Positions 43,240 to 52,213 of a stretch of 64,000 nucleotides of DNA are shown here, piece by piece. Position numbers and translations under genes: made by a program. The notes under the pieces were generated by a model. The model did not search any database and was not told the origin of the DNA. It saw only the letters and a list, made by a program, of their open reading frames with translations. The stretch's first letter is position 1, and each line of letters starts with the position of its first letter. This DNA is from JANOYY01 sp031418035 (GTDB taxonomy: Bacteria; Actinomycetota; Acidimicrobiia; Acidimicrobiales; JANYDT01): positions 4,635-68,634 of the forward strand of contig JANOWU010000115.1 in NCBI GenBank assembly GCA_031418035.1, given 5' to 3'.

Positions 43240-43938
43240 TTAGAGGGCGGCGCTCACTTCGTCGGCGATCGCCAGCGCGGCGGCGGGACGATTCGCTGCA
43301 GACGTCACCGCACGGCCAATAACCAACAGGTCCGCACCTCCTGCCGCTGCTTCGGAGGGAGTAGCGGGCCGCGCCTGATCGTTGGTCGCGGTGTCGCTGG
43401 GGCGAATTCCCGGCACCACTCGGACCATCCGTGGTGCCAAAAGTCTCACCTCGGAAAGGTCACCCGCTGCACAGACGACGCCGCGACATCCCCCTTCCAT
43501 TGCCGTGCGCAGTCGCGAACCCAAAATGTGTTCGGGTGCGTCGCCGTCACTCGTCAAGATGGTGATGGCCAGAGGAATCGGCTCGGCCAGGCCGGCCAGC
43601 GACGCTCCTTCGAGCATTCCTTCGGTGCCGGCACGAAGCATGTCCGCACCACCGTGGCCGTACATGGTGAGATAGCTGGCGCCGAGTGAACCCGCCACCT
43701 TGGCTGCCTTGCCGACCGTATTCGGAATATCGACCATCTTCAGGTCGAGGAACACCCGAAAGCCGAGATCGATCAGCTGCGGAATGATGGCCGGTCCGAC
43801 GCCGGTGAAGAGTTCGAGGCCGACCTTGGCAACGCCGAACCACGGTGCGAGCTCGCGTGCGATTTGCAGGGCGACGACTTCGTCGTCGACGTCAAGGGCG
43901 AGGGCAAGAAGGTCTCGCGCCGGGTGCATGTCAGCCAT
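43240..43938 (-). CDS. pyrF: Orotidine 5'-phosphate decarboxylase
   Basis: 232 residues. Last step of UMP synthesis. Catalytic D-x-K-x-x-D-I in 'VFLDLKMVDIPNTVGKAAK' (about residue 63), preceded by 'ALDVDDEVVALQIARELA' and followed by 'PLAITILTSDG'; phosphate-binding 'VVPGIRPSDTATNDQARPATPSEAAAGGADLLVIGRAVT'. Start ATG 43938 overlaps the pyrD end by 8 nt. Last gene of the pyr operon. Confidence 0.95.
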   Translation of the reverse strand: MADMHPARDLLALALDVDDEVVALQIARELAPWFGVAKVGLELFTGVGPAIIPQLIDLGFRVFLDLKMVDIPNTVGKAAKVAGSLGASYLTMYGHGGADMLRAGTEGMLEGASLAGLAEPIPLAITILTSDGDAPEHILGSRLRTAMEGGCRGVVCAAGDLSEVRLLAPRMVRVVPGIRPSDTATNDQARPATPSEAAAGGADLLVIGRAVTSAANRPAAALAIADEVSAAL

Positions 43939-44908
43939 GTGCTGCTCCGATCAGTTCGGTGATGGTGGTGATGGAATGATGCTGACACCAATCGCGGACC
44001 TCCCGAAGGATCCGTGCTGGTGCAGCCGGTTCGTAGAACGTAGCTGTCCCGACCTCAACTGCGTTGGCACCGGCCATCATGAGTTCGATTGCGTCGATTC
44101 CCCGGACGACGCCGCCTGCGCCGACGATCGCGGCATGGGGATAGTGCTTGCGGGTTTCGAATATTGCTCGCACCGCGACCGGTCGGATCGCCGGGCCGCT
44201 CAATCCGCCGCCACCCGCGCCGAGTTTTGGACGCCGGGCCTCGATGTCGATGACCATTCCCATGACCGTGTTGATGAGGGTGAGGGCATCCGCTCCCGCA
44301 TCGAGCGCTGCACCGGCGATATCGCTAAGCGCAGTGACGTTCGGGCTCAGCTTGGCCCAGATCGCCACATCAGGCCCGACCGCTTCTCGAACCGCGCCGA
44401 TGACCGCGGTCGTCCCTTCAACGGAATGGCCGAACATGTGCCGTCGGTCTTCGATGTTCGGGCAGCTCACGTTGACCTCGACCGCCACGATTCCGTCGAC
44501 GCCACGAAGTTTGCGCGCCGCGTCGTGGTAGGCGTCGACCGTGAACCCCCAGACGCTCGCCACCACCGCCGCCTCGTGTTTGAGCAGCATCGGAAGATCA
44601 TGGGCGATCCAGTGGTCGACACCGTCATTTTGTAAGCCCACAGAGTTGATCATTCCGGCGTCGGTGCCCCACACGCGCGGGGGCGGATTCCCCGCCCACG
44701 GCTGCGCGCTCAGACTCTTCACGACGACCGCCCCCAGCGCCGACAGATCGACGTGGTTCCGTAGTTCGGCACCGTGACCTGAGGTCCCGGCCGCCGTGAG
44801 GATCGGTGCCCGTAGCACGACGTTTGCGACGCGCGTCGTGAGATCTACTTCGTGATCAGACGTTTGATTACGCGCCGACGACGTTCCCGGCAGCCAACGT
44901 CGGCTCAT
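43931..44908 (-). CDS. pyrD: Dihydroorotate dehydrogenase, class 1B-like
   Basis: 325 residues. Oxidises dihydroorotate to orotate. FMN barrel with 'ILTAAGTSGHGAEL', 'GMINSVGLQNDGVDHW', 'VEVNVSCPNIEDRRHMFGH', 'IWAKLSPNVTALSDIAGAALDAGADALTLINT' and 'GAGGVVRGIDAIELMMAGANAVEVGTA'. These are class 1B features; class 1B normally works with the Fe-S/FAD subunit PyrK, but no pyrK is in the operon. Start at ATG 44908 overlaps the carB stop (ATGA). Confidence 0.9.
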   Translation of the reverse strand: MSRRWLPGTSSARNQTSDHEVDLTTRVANVVLRAPILTAAGTSGHGAELRNHVDLSALGAVVVKSLSAQPWAGNPPPRVWGTDAGMINSVGLQNDGVDHWIAHDLPMLLKHEAAVVASVWGFTVDAYHDAARKLRGVDGIVAVEVNVSCPNIEDRRHMFGHSVEGTTAVIGAVREAVGPDVAIWAKLSPNVTALSDIAGAALDAGADALTLINTVMGMVIDIEARRPKLGAGGGGLSGPAIRPVAVRAIFETRKHYPHAAIVGAGGVVRGIDAIELMMAGANAVEVGTATFYEPAAPARILREVRDWCQHHSITTITELIGAAHG

Positions 44909-47900
44909 AAGCCGAGGTATTCCTGCAGGCTCTTGACCTCAAATGGCTGGGAGGACCATTCATCGATTCCGCTCGCTGCGGCAATGGCCGAAGCGACCGT
45001 CGTCATCACGGGGATCTTGTTGACGGTGCAGGCACGACGAATCTCGGCACCATCGGTCGAAGCGCTGCTCCCCCGCGGCGTGTTCACGACAAGCTTGATT
45101 TCGGAACGACGAATGAGGTCAAGAGCAGTTTCCTCGTCGCCGTCTTCGCTGATCTTTCGCAGCACCTGAGCGACAGCCACATTTCGCTCCTCGAGGAACC
45201 GGGCGGTGCCTGCTGTGGCAACGATCTCCAGACCGTTTCGGGCAAAGGCGCGAACCGCGCTGACCGCACCCGCTTTGTCACGATCGGCCAGCGAGACGAA
45301 CACTTTGCCCGACGAGGGAAGGCGATTCGACGCAGCGAGCTGGCTCTTCGCGAACGCCAACCCAAACGTGCGATCGATGCCCATGACTTCGCCGGTGGAA
45401 CGCATCTCGGGTCCAAGGACCGGATCTACCTCGGGGAAACGGGAGAACGGCAGCACGGCTTCCTTGACCGAGACATGACCACCCGTCACCGGCGCGGAAA
45501 GAAGGCCTTCGTCTCGGAGTTCGGCCAGCGTCGACCCAGTCATCACCCGGCTGGCCACCATCGCGAGCGGGACACCGGTTGCTTTCGCGACAAAGGGTAC
45601 CGTCCGAGACGCCCGAGGATTGGCCTCCAGGACATAGACGGCACCGTCCTTCACGGCGTATTGAACGTTTATAAGTCCACGTACATCGAGCTTTTTCGCT
45701 ATTGCTCGGGTGTGCAGCTCGAGCTCAGCAATAATCTGTGGACTTAGTGTCTGAGGCGGTATCGCGCACGCGCTGTCGCCGGAGTGGACGCCCGCTTGCT
45801 CGACGTGTTCCATGATCCCGCCGATGACCACCTCGCCGACGGCGTCACGAATGGCGTCGACATCGACTTCGGTCGCATCGTCGAGGAACCGATCGATCAG
45901 CACCGGCCGTTCGGCGGACAGGCCACCCTCCTTGCCAAGTGATCCGTCTGTAGCCAGATCGGCCATCGCCTTGGTGAGGCCTGCGGCGTCGTGAATAATT
46001 TGCATCGCTCGGCCTCCGAGAACGTACGACGGCCGAATGAGGACGGGATAACCGACACGTTCGGCGATCGCCAGAGCCGCCGGTACCTCGACCGCGGTTC
46101 CACCGGGCGGCTGCTCGATTCCGAGTTCGATGCAGAGCTGGTTCCACAACTCTCGGTCTTCGGCCGCGTCGATACTCGCCGGAGACGTCCCCGCGATCAA
46201 TTCCGCAGGCAGGATGCCAGCAAGCTTCAACGGGGTCTGGCCTCCCAAGCTGACGATGACAAACTCCGGCTTTTCGGCCTCGATGACGTTCATCACGTCT
46301 TCGTACGTCAACGGTTCGAAGTACAGCCGGTCACTGGTGTCGTAATCGGTCGAGACCGTCTCCGGGTTGCAGTTGATCATGATCGTGTCAAAGCCGGCGG
46401 CGCGCAAGGCGTACGACGCGTGAACGCAGCAGTAGTCGAACTCGATACCTTGACCGATTCGGTTGGGACCCGATCCGAGAATCACCACCTTGCGGTTGTC
46501 CGACGGAACGACCTCCGTGGAGTCTTCGTAGGTCGAATAGTGATACGGCGTGGAGGAGTCAAACTCTGCTGCACACGTATCAACCGTCTTGAATACGGCG
46601 GTCACACCCATTCCGGTGCGGATCGACCGGACCTCACTCTCAGAGCAACGCCAGATGTAGGCAAGCTGAGCATCGGAGAACCCGAGGCGCTTTGCCCGTC
46701 GCCACTGTGCCTTCGACATTTCGCTCGGTCCGACAACGCGTTCGAGCTCGTGTCGTTGCTCGATAATCAACAGCATCTGGTCAAGGAACCACGGATCGAT
46801 CCAATTCGCTGCGTAGACCTCTTCGATGGAGACGCCACGCCGCAGCACTTCGCCGACCAGGAACAAACGATCCGGAGTCGCAATTGCGGTTCGCGCCAGC
46901 AGTTCCTCTGTCGAGAGAAACGCATAGTTCTCCTCTGCCGGATCGGCGTTCAGGCCATAGCGACCGAGTTCGAGCGATCGCAGCGCCTTCTGCAACGACT
47001 CCGGGAACGTCCGACCGATCGCCATCACCTCGCCCACAGACTGCATACGTGTACCGAGGACCCCCGAGGATCCCGGAAGCTTTTCGAATGCCCACCGTGG
47101 AACCTTGGTGACGACGTAGTCAATGACTGGCTCGAACGATGCCAAGGTCGTTTTCGTGATGTCGTTCGGGATTTCGTCGAGGGTGTAGCCAACGGCCAAA
47201 CGCGCCGCGATTTTTGCGATCGGGAAGCCGGTCGCCTTCGACGCCAACGCGCTGCTTCGTGACACGCGGGGGTTCATCTCGATGACGACCATGTCGCCGT
47301 TCGCCGGATTGATCGCGAATTGGACGTTGGATCCGCCGGTGTCAACGCCGATACGGCGGATGCAGGCAAAGGCGGCATCGCGCATCTTTTGATACTCGAC
47401 GTCGCTCAACGTCTGGGCCGGTGCAACCGTGATCGAATCGCCGGTATGCACACCCATCGGGTCCACATTCTCGATGGAGCAGATAATGACGCAGTTGTCG
47501 GCCTTGTCACGTATCACCTCCAGCTCGTATTCCTTCCAACCGGCGATCGAGCACTCCACAAGAATCTCGCCGATCGGCGACGCCGCAAGACCTTCGACGG
47601 CAAGCTTGCGTAGCTGCGTCGCATCGTGCGCAATTCCGGTACCTGCGCCGCCGAGGATGTACGACGGGCGGATGATGATCGGAAACCCGATGGACTCCGC
47701 AACCAACATCGCCTCATCAAGGTTGTACGCAAACCCGGACTTCGGAACGGCAAGGCCGATTTCTTCCATTGCTGCTTTGAACTGCTCACGGTTCTCCGCG
47801 GTTTCGATCGCGATGGCGTTCGCACCGATCATTTCGACGCCGTACTTTTCGAGAATCCCCGACTGTGAAAGCTCCATCGCGAGGTTGAGTGCGGTTTGGC

Positions 47901-48174
47901 CACCCACCGTCGGCAACAACGCATCGGGACGTTCACGGGCGATGATCGCTTCGAGAATGGCGGCATCGAGCGGTTCGATGTAGGTACGGTCCGCAAACGA
48001 CGGGTCCGTCATGATCGTCGCCGGGTTCGAGTTCGCCAGAATGACGAAGAACCCCTCTTCCTTGAGCACACGACAGGCCTGGGTGCCTGAGTAGTCGAAC
48101 TCACATGCCTGCCCAATGATGATCGGGCCGGAACCGATCAGGAGGATGCGCTGGATATCGGTGCGCTTCGGCAT
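44905..48174 (-). CDS. carB: Carbamoyl-phosphate synthase, large subunit
   Basis: 1089 residues. Makes carbamoyl phosphate from bicarbonate, ammonia (from CarA) and 2 ATP for pyrimidines and arginine. Two homologous ATP-grasp halves: 1-400 (starts 'MPKRTDIQRILLIGSGPIIIGQACEFDYSGTQ', 'IIRPSYILGGAGTGIA') and about 555-935 ('VILGSGPNRIGQGIEFDYCCVHA', 'VLIRPSYVLGGRAMQII'). An oligomerisation part lies between them and a C-terminal MGS-like allosteric domain covers about 940-1089 ('GKVFVSLADRDKAGAVSAVRAFA'). Complete and of normal length. One-base overlap with carA. Confidence 0.96.
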   Translation of the reverse strand: MPKRTDIQRILLIGSGPIIIGQACEFDYSGTQACRVLKEEGFFVILANSNPATIMTDPSFADRTYIEPLDAAILEAIIARERPDALLPTVGGQTALNLAMELSQSGILEKYGVEMIGANAIAIETAENREQFKAAMEEIGLAVPKSGFAYNLDEAMLVAESIGFPIIIRPSYILGGAGTGIAHDATQLRKLAVEGLAASPIGEILVECSIAGWKEYELEVIRDKADNCVIICSIENVDPMGVHTGDSITVAPAQTLSDVEYQKMRDAAFACIRRIGVDTGGSNVQFAINPANGDMVVIEMNPRVSRSSALASKATGFPIAKIAARLAVGYTLDEIPNDITKTTLASFEPVIDYVVTKVPRWAFEKLPGSSGVLGTRMQSVGEVMAIGRTFPESLQKALRSLELGRYGLNADPAEENYAFLSTEELLARTAIATPDRLFLVGEVLRRGVSIEEVYAANWIDPWFLDQMLLIIEQRHELERVVGPSEMSKAQWRRAKRLGFSDAQLAYIWRCSESEVRSIRTGMGVTAVFKTVDTCAAEFDSSTPYHYSTYEDSTEVVPSDNRKVVILGSGPNRIGQGIEFDYCCVHASYALRAAGFDTIMINCNPETVSTDYDTSDRLYFEPLTYEDVMNVIEAEKPEFVIVSLGGQTPLKLAGILPAELIAGTSPASIDAAEDRELWNQLCIELGIEQPPGGTAVEVPAALAIAERVGYPVLIRPSYVLGGRAMQIIHDAAGLTKAMADLATDGSLGKEGGLSAERPVLIDRFLDDATEVDVDAIRDAVGEVVIGGIMEHVEQAGVHSGDSACAIPPQTLSPQIIAELELHTRAIAKKLDVRGLINVQYAVKDGAVYVLEANPRASRTVPFVAKATGVPLAMVASRVMTGSTLAELRDEGLLSAPVTGGHVSVKEAVLPFSRFPEVDPVLGPEMRSTGEVMGIDRTFGLAFAKSQLAASNRLPSSGKVFVSLADRDKAGAVSAVRAFARNGLEIVATAGTARFLEERNVAVAQVLRKISEDGDEETALDLIRRSEIKLVVNTPRGSSASTDGAEIRRACTVNKIPVMTTVASAIAAASGIDEWSSQPFEVKSLQEYLGL

Positions 48175-49301
48175 CAGACACCGGCCTTTGCGGTCGGTGA
48201 CAGTGAGGCATCGCCATGAAACTTCAACATGAGCTGTCGGAACTCCTCGAAGAGATATTGCGATTCGTGCGGCCCGGGAGCCGCCTCAGGATGGTGTTGC
48301 ACGCTGAACGCCGGAATGTCGAGGCACGACAAACCTTCGATGACGCCATCGTTGAGGTTCACGTGCGTCACGTCGGCTCGTGGCACCGAGTCGGGCACAA
48401 CCGCGAAGTTGTGGTTCTGCGAAGTGATTTCGACCCGACCGGTGGGAACGTGTCGAACGGGGTGATTCCCACCGTGGTGGCCAAACGGCAACTTGAAGGT
48501 CGAACCACCAAGGGCGGCCGCCATCAGCTGATGACCCAGACAGATTCCGAACACCGGAACCTCGCCGAGAAGTTGTTTGATCTCTTGCGTTGCGTAGCCG
48601 TATACGTCGGGGTCACCGGGCCCATTCGACAGGAACAAGCCGTGGGGGTCATATGCGCGCACATCATTCGCGCTTGTAAAGCCCGGAACCACCGTCACTG
48701 TTGCGTCGGTGATCGAGGCCAGGTACGCAACGATGGAACGCTTGATGCCGAAGTCGTAGGCAACAACTCGCAGCGGGCCGTCGCCGATCGTGAACGGTTG
48801 TCGGGTGGTGACGAACTCGACAAGATCGACGCCGTTCGTCCCCTTCTCCGCTTTCGCAGCGGCGAGCAACTCGTCATACGACACCGTGCCGAACGCCCCG
48901 TTCATCGCGCCGCTCTCCCGAAGGTGTCTGGTCAATCGCCGTGTGTCGATCCCCGAGATCGCGGCCACATTCCAATTCTCCATGAACGCCTGAAGGTCTC
49001 CGTCCGCGCGCCAGTTGCTGTGACGTCGAGCCATCTCACGCATGATGACGCCACGGCAGTACGGCTGCAGTGCTTCGTCGTCATCGGCGGTGGTGCCGTA
49101 GTTGCCAATGTGCGGGTAGGTGAAGGTGATGATCTGGCCGGCGTAGGAGGGGTCCGTGATGACCTCCTGGTAGCCGCTCAGGACCGTGTTGAACACGACC
49201 TCGCCAGTGGAGATGCCCGAGTACGGCAGGTACCCGACAGCTTCACCTTCGTAGCTGCTTCCATCGGCAAGTACAAGCAGGGAAGGGGTGGGTGCGGTCA
49301 T
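48174..49301 (-). CDS. carA: Carbamoyl-phosphate synthase, small subunit
   Basis: 375 residues. Glutamine amidotransferase that feeds ammonia to CarB. N-terminal CPSase domain 'LVLADGSSYEGEAVGY...GEVVFNTVLSGYQEVITDPSYAGQIITFTYPHIGNYG'; C-terminal class I GATase with nucleophile Cys in 'PVFGICLGHQLMAAALGG' (about residue 250), 'GGNHPVRH', and catalytic His-x-Glu in 'FSVQHHPEAAPGP'. Start ATG 49301 overlaps the pyrC stop by 4 nt. Confidence 0.96.
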   Translation of the reverse strand: MTAPTPSLLVLADGSSYEGEAVGYLPYSGISTGEVVFNTVLSGYQEVITDPSYAGQIITFTYPHIGNYGTTADDDEALQPYCRGVIMREMARRHSNWRADGDLQAFMENWNVAAISGIDTRRLTRHLRESGAMNGAFGTVSYDELLAAAKAEKGTNGVDLVEFVTTRQPFTIGDGPLRVVAYDFGIKRSIVAYLASITDATVTVVPGFTSANDVRAYDPHGLFLSNGPGDPDVYGYATQEIKQLLGEVPVFGICLGHQLMAAALGGSTFKLPFGHHGGNHPVRHVPTGRVEITSQNHNFAVVPDSVPRADVTHVNLNDGVIEGLSCLDIPAFSVQHHPEAAPGPHESQYLFEEFRQLMLKFHGDASLSPTAKAGV

Positions 49302-50599
49302 CGTTGAGCCTCGCTATTCGTGACAGTCGGAATCCCGTGGAGGATGGTGTGGCGGACAACGCCAAGCAGCGTTCGCCCGGCGTAAGGAGTGTTCCGAGCC
49401 TTCGAGGCCAGCGTCGACGCGTCGACCGTCCACGTGGCGGCAGGGTCGATGACGCACACGTTGGCGAGTCGCCCGACCGCCAGGGCCCCGTGGTCTGCGC
49501 CGATCTGGGCGATTCGAGCAGGACCGGTGGAGAGCAGCGCGAAGATTCGCTCGATCGGGAGTTGCAGCTCGGTGATCGCGACCGACACTGCTGTCTGCAG
49601 TCCCAACATCCCGGGAGGAGCCTCGAGCATCGGACGTTCTTTCGTCTCGGGCGAATGTGGGGCATGGTCGGTGGCGATCGCGTCGATCGTCCCATCGGCC
49701 AGCCCGGCTTTCACCGCAGCGACATCGACGTCGGTTCGAAGGGGCGGGTGCACTTTGAAGACCGTGTCGTAGTTCTGGAGACACGCGTCGGTGAGGGAAA
49801 AGTGGTGCGGTGCCGCTTCGGCAGTTACCGGGAGCCCATCGGCTTTGGCCCGGCGAATCAACTCCACCGATCCGGCCGTCGACATGTGCAGGAAGTGGAC
49901 AGGCGCGCCAGTTCGGCGACACAGGGCGATGTCGCGCATCACCATGAGTTCCTCTGCTTCTGCAGGTTGACCAGGCAGGCCGAGTTTCGAGGACCATGCA
50001 CCTTCGTGCATGACGCCACCTTCGCTCAGTGCCGCATCCTCGCAGTGTTGGGCCAGGACGACACCGAAGGCGCTCGCGTACTCGAGCGCTCGACGCATCA
50101 GTCGGTTGTTCTGAACACCTGCGCCGTCGTCGGTGAAGATCCGCACCCCGAGTTCCGCCATCTCGCCTATCGGAGCGAGCTGTTCACCGGCTCGACCAAT
50201 CGTGATCGCCCCGGCAACGTGGACATCGCACAGCCCGGCGGCCAGCCCTAGAGCCAGGACCTGTTTGACGACCGCAGCGTTGTCGATCGCCGGCGTCGTG
50301 TTGGGCATCGCAACGATTGCGGTGTAACCGCCGAGCGCCGCAGCGCGCGACCCCGTTTCCACCGTCTCCGCAGCTTCATTGCCCGGTTCGCGAAGGTGGG
50401 CATGGAGGTCGACCAGCCCGGGGCCAACGACACATCCGGAGGCGTCAATGGTCGATGCCGACGACGGCACATCAATATGTGCACTTATTTCTACGATCTT
50501 CCCGTCGACGATCAACACATCGTTCTTCGAGGCGGGTCGCTCGCTACCGTCGACGACGAGGCCCCCACGAATCGCGATCACTGTGTCCTTCTTCTTCAT
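49298..50599 (-). CDS. pyrC: Dihydroorotase, class I
   Basis: 433 residues. Cyclises carbamoyl aspartate. Metal-binding 'GPGLVDLHAHLREPGNEAAETV' (about residue 58), 'GYTAIVAMPNTTPAIDN', 'HFLHMSTAGSVELIRRAKA' with metal His, and 'DAIATDHAPHSPETKERP' with catalytic Asp. Normal length for the actinobacterial type. Starts with ATG 50599 (GGAGG nearby: ggaggggcatc in the minus-strand leader) and overlaps carA by 4 nt; its stop-start junctions are all ATGA type. Confidence 0.95.
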   Translation of the reverse strand: MKKKDTVIAIRGGLVVDGSERPASKNDVLIVDGKIVEISAHIDVPSSASTIDASGCVVGPGLVDLHAHLREPGNEAAETVETGSRAAALGGYTAIVAMPNTTPAIDNAAVVKQVLALGLAAGLCDVHVAGAITIGRAGEQLAPIGEMAELGVRIFTDDGAGVQNNRLMRRALEYASAFGVVLAQHCEDAALSEGGVMHEGAWSSKLGLPGQPAEAEELMVMRDIALCRRTGAPVHFLHMSTAGSVELIRRAKADGLPVTAEAAPHHFSLTDACLQNYDTVFKVHPPLRTDVDVAAVKAGLADGTIDAIATDHAPHSPETKERPMLEAPPGMLGLQTAVSVAITELQLPIERIFALLSTGPARIAQIGADHGALAVGRLANVCVIDPAATWTVDASTLASKARNTPYAGRTLLGVVRHTILHGIPTVTNSEAQR

Positions 50600-51525
50600 G
50601 ATGCCCCTCCGGTAAGCAACTCGAACAAAACCGCCATACGCACGGCGACACCATTGGCGACCTGCTGCGTGATCACCGTATTCTCCCGATCAGGTACATG
50701 CGCCCCAATTTCGACCCCTCGATTCATCGGGCCCGGATGCATGACCAAGACGTCGTCGCGCATCTTCTTTGCGCGCTCGTCGGTCAATCCGTATCGAGAC
50801 GTGTACTCGCGCAATGACGGGACAAGCGCTTCGGTTGTGCGCTCGAGCTGCATTCTCAACAGGTACACCACGTCGACTCGGCTCAGCACCGCGTCGAGTT
50901 CGTGCTCGATCTTCACGGGCCACCCATCGGTCGAGGGCGGGAGGAGGGTCGGCGGCCCGACCAAGGTCACATCTGCGCCCATGGCCGTGAACGCGTCGAC
51001 GTTCGACCGTGCCACTCGAGAGTGTTTGATGTCACCGACGATGGCGATCGAGCGCCCGTGCAGTGCGCCAAGACGTTCTCTGATCGTGTAGCAGTCGAGA
51101 AGAGCCTGGGTCGGGTGCTGGTGCCAGCCGTCTCCACCATTGACCACACTCGCGTTCGTCCAGCCGGCGATCTGGAGCGGAACACCCGCCGACTTGTGTC
51201 GTACGACCAGCGCGTCGATCCCCATGGCTTCGATTGTTTCGACGGTGTCGCGCAGCGACTCGCCTTTGTTGGCGCTGCTGGTCGAGACGCTGAAGGTCAT
51301 CACGTCGGCGCTCAGTCGTCGGGCTGCAGTCTCGAAGCTCAATCGCGTTCTGGTTGAGTCTTCATAGAACAGCGAGACGACGGTCTTTCCCTGCAATGCG
51401 GGAACCTTGGGCACGCGTCGCTGACTCACCTCGACGAACCGGTCGGTGAGCGTCATGAGATGCTCGATACCTTCACGTCCGAGCTGATCGATCGACAACA
51501 GATGCTTGAGCCCGAGCGTGCTCAT
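50596..51525 (-). CDS. pyrB: Aspartate carbamoyltransferase catalytic subunit
   Basis: 309 residues. Condenses carbamoyl phosphate with aspartate. Carbamoyl-phosphate binding 'VVSLFYEDSTRTRLSFETAARRL' (S-T-R-T, about residue 57), 'VVRHKSAG', 'NGGDGWHQHPTQALLDCYTI' and the Asp-binding 'PGPMNRGVEIGAHVPD'. No pyrI regulatory subunit is nearby, as expected for Gram-positive ATCases. Overlaps pyrR by 4 nt. Confidence 0.95.
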   Translation of the reverse strand: MSTLGLKHLLSIDQLGREGIEHLMTLTDRFVEVSQRRVPKVPALQGKTVVSLFYEDSTRTRLSFETAARRLSADVMTFSVSTSSANKGESLRDTVETIEAMGIDALVVRHKSAGVPLQIAGWTNASVVNGGDGWHQHPTQALLDCYTIRERLGALHGRSIAIVGDIKHSRVARSNVDAFTAMGADVTLVGPPTLLPPSTDGWPVKIEHELDAVLSRVDVVYLLRMQLERTTEALVPSLREYTSRYGLTDERAKKMRDDVLVMHPGPMNRGVEIGAHVPDRENTVITQQVANGVAVRMAVLFELLTGGAS

Positions 51526-52130
51526 GCGATCACCACCCCTTCAGGAGTTGCGACCACACGCTCGGTGCGCGAGGTCGGCAAGTTCTTTCCGACATAGTCC
51601 GGACGAATCGGGAGCTCGCGATGGCCACGATCGACCATCACCGCGAGTTGTACGGATTTCGGACGACCATATGCGCGCATGGCATCTAGGGCGGCCCGCA
51701 CGGTTCGACCGGTGTAGAGGACATCGTCGACGAGCACGACGATTTTGTCGTCGACTTCGAAGGGCAACAGGCTTGCGCTTGGCGTAACCGGTCGCAGACC
51801 GAGGTCGTCTCGGTAGAAGCTCACGTCGAGCGTTCCGAAAGGCACGTGCTCATCGAGGCTTCCGAGCGCGAGAGAAAGGGCCTCGGCCAACCAGGCGCCG
51901 CCTTTGAGCAATCCCACCAGCACGACGTCGTGCGTGCCGTGGTTTCTCTCGACGATTTCGTGGGCCATCCGACGGACGGCTCGGCCGATCGCCTCGGCGT
52001 CGAGGACGACGTTCCCGGCGCCGTTGCCGGACGGAGCGTTGCCACCCGCCGCAGGCGCCCCCGAAACAACTGCCCCAGATACAACAATGCCGCCCGGAGG
52101 GGGCGGCGAAGAAGAAGACTTATGCGACAT
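51522..52130 (-). CDS. pyrR: PyrR bifunctional regulator / uracil phosphoribosyltransferase
   Basis: 202 residues. Type I PRTase fold with PRPP loop 'KIVVLVDDVLYTGRTVRAALDAM' (about residue 128), 'VVLVGLLKGGAWLAEALS', 'SFYRDDLGLR' and 'LAVMVDRGHRELPIRPDYVGKNLPTS'. PyrR binds pyr mRNA in a UMP-dependent way and may also convert uracil to UMP. Residues 1-40 are a Ser/Pro/Gly/Ala-rich extension not seen in Bacillus PyrR (about 180 residues). Start ATG 52130 is preceded by AGGAG at 4-9 nt, which adjoins the PyrR-binding hairpin. First gene of the pyr operon. Confidence 0.94.
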   Translation of the reverse strand: MSHKSSSSPPPPGGIVVSGAVVSGAPAAGGNAPSGNGAGNVVLDAEAIGRAVRRMAHEIVERNHGTHDVVLVGLLKGGAWLAEALSLALGSLDEHVPFGTLDVSFYRDDLGLRPVTPSASLLPFEVDDKIVVLVDDVLYTGRTVRAALDAMRAYGRPKSVQLAVMVDRGHRELPIRPDYVGKNLPTSRTERVVATPEGVVIA

Positions 52131-52145
52131 CTGGCTCCTGACCGT

Positions 52146-52165
52146 GCGAGCCTCACGGGACTCGC
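52146..52165 (-). promoter_or_regulatory. PyrR-binding RNA hairpin in the pyrR leader
   Basis: The leader RNA reads GCGAGTCCCGTGAGGCTCGC. It contains AGTCCCGTGAGGCT, an exact fit to the PyrR-binding consensus ARUCCNGNGAGGYU known from Bacillus, and GCGAG/CTCGC close a 5-bp stem around it. The 3' arm ends 7 nt before the AGGAG ribosome-binding site of pyrR, so UMP-bound PyrR would most simply block translation initiation, as proposed for mycobacteria, and not terminate transcription. Confidence 0.85.
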
Positions 52166-52180
52166 TTCACGGACGCACCG

Positions 52181-52186
52181 ACAATA
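52181..52186 (-). promoter_or_regulatory. -10 box of the pyr operon promoter
   Basis: Minus-strand TATTGT; start would be near 52174, giving a leader of about 44 nt that begins just before the PyrR hairpin. No clear -35 box. Confidence 0.45.
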
Positions 52187-52213
52187 GCGCGCCCAACTCA
52201 ACCGCCGTTTCGA

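Noticed and set aside
45991..47262. Plus-strand open frame of 423 codons inside carB
   Set aside because: Antisense shadow caused by high GC3; the protein is Arg/Asp/His-rich without recognisable domain, whereas carB is complete on the other strand.
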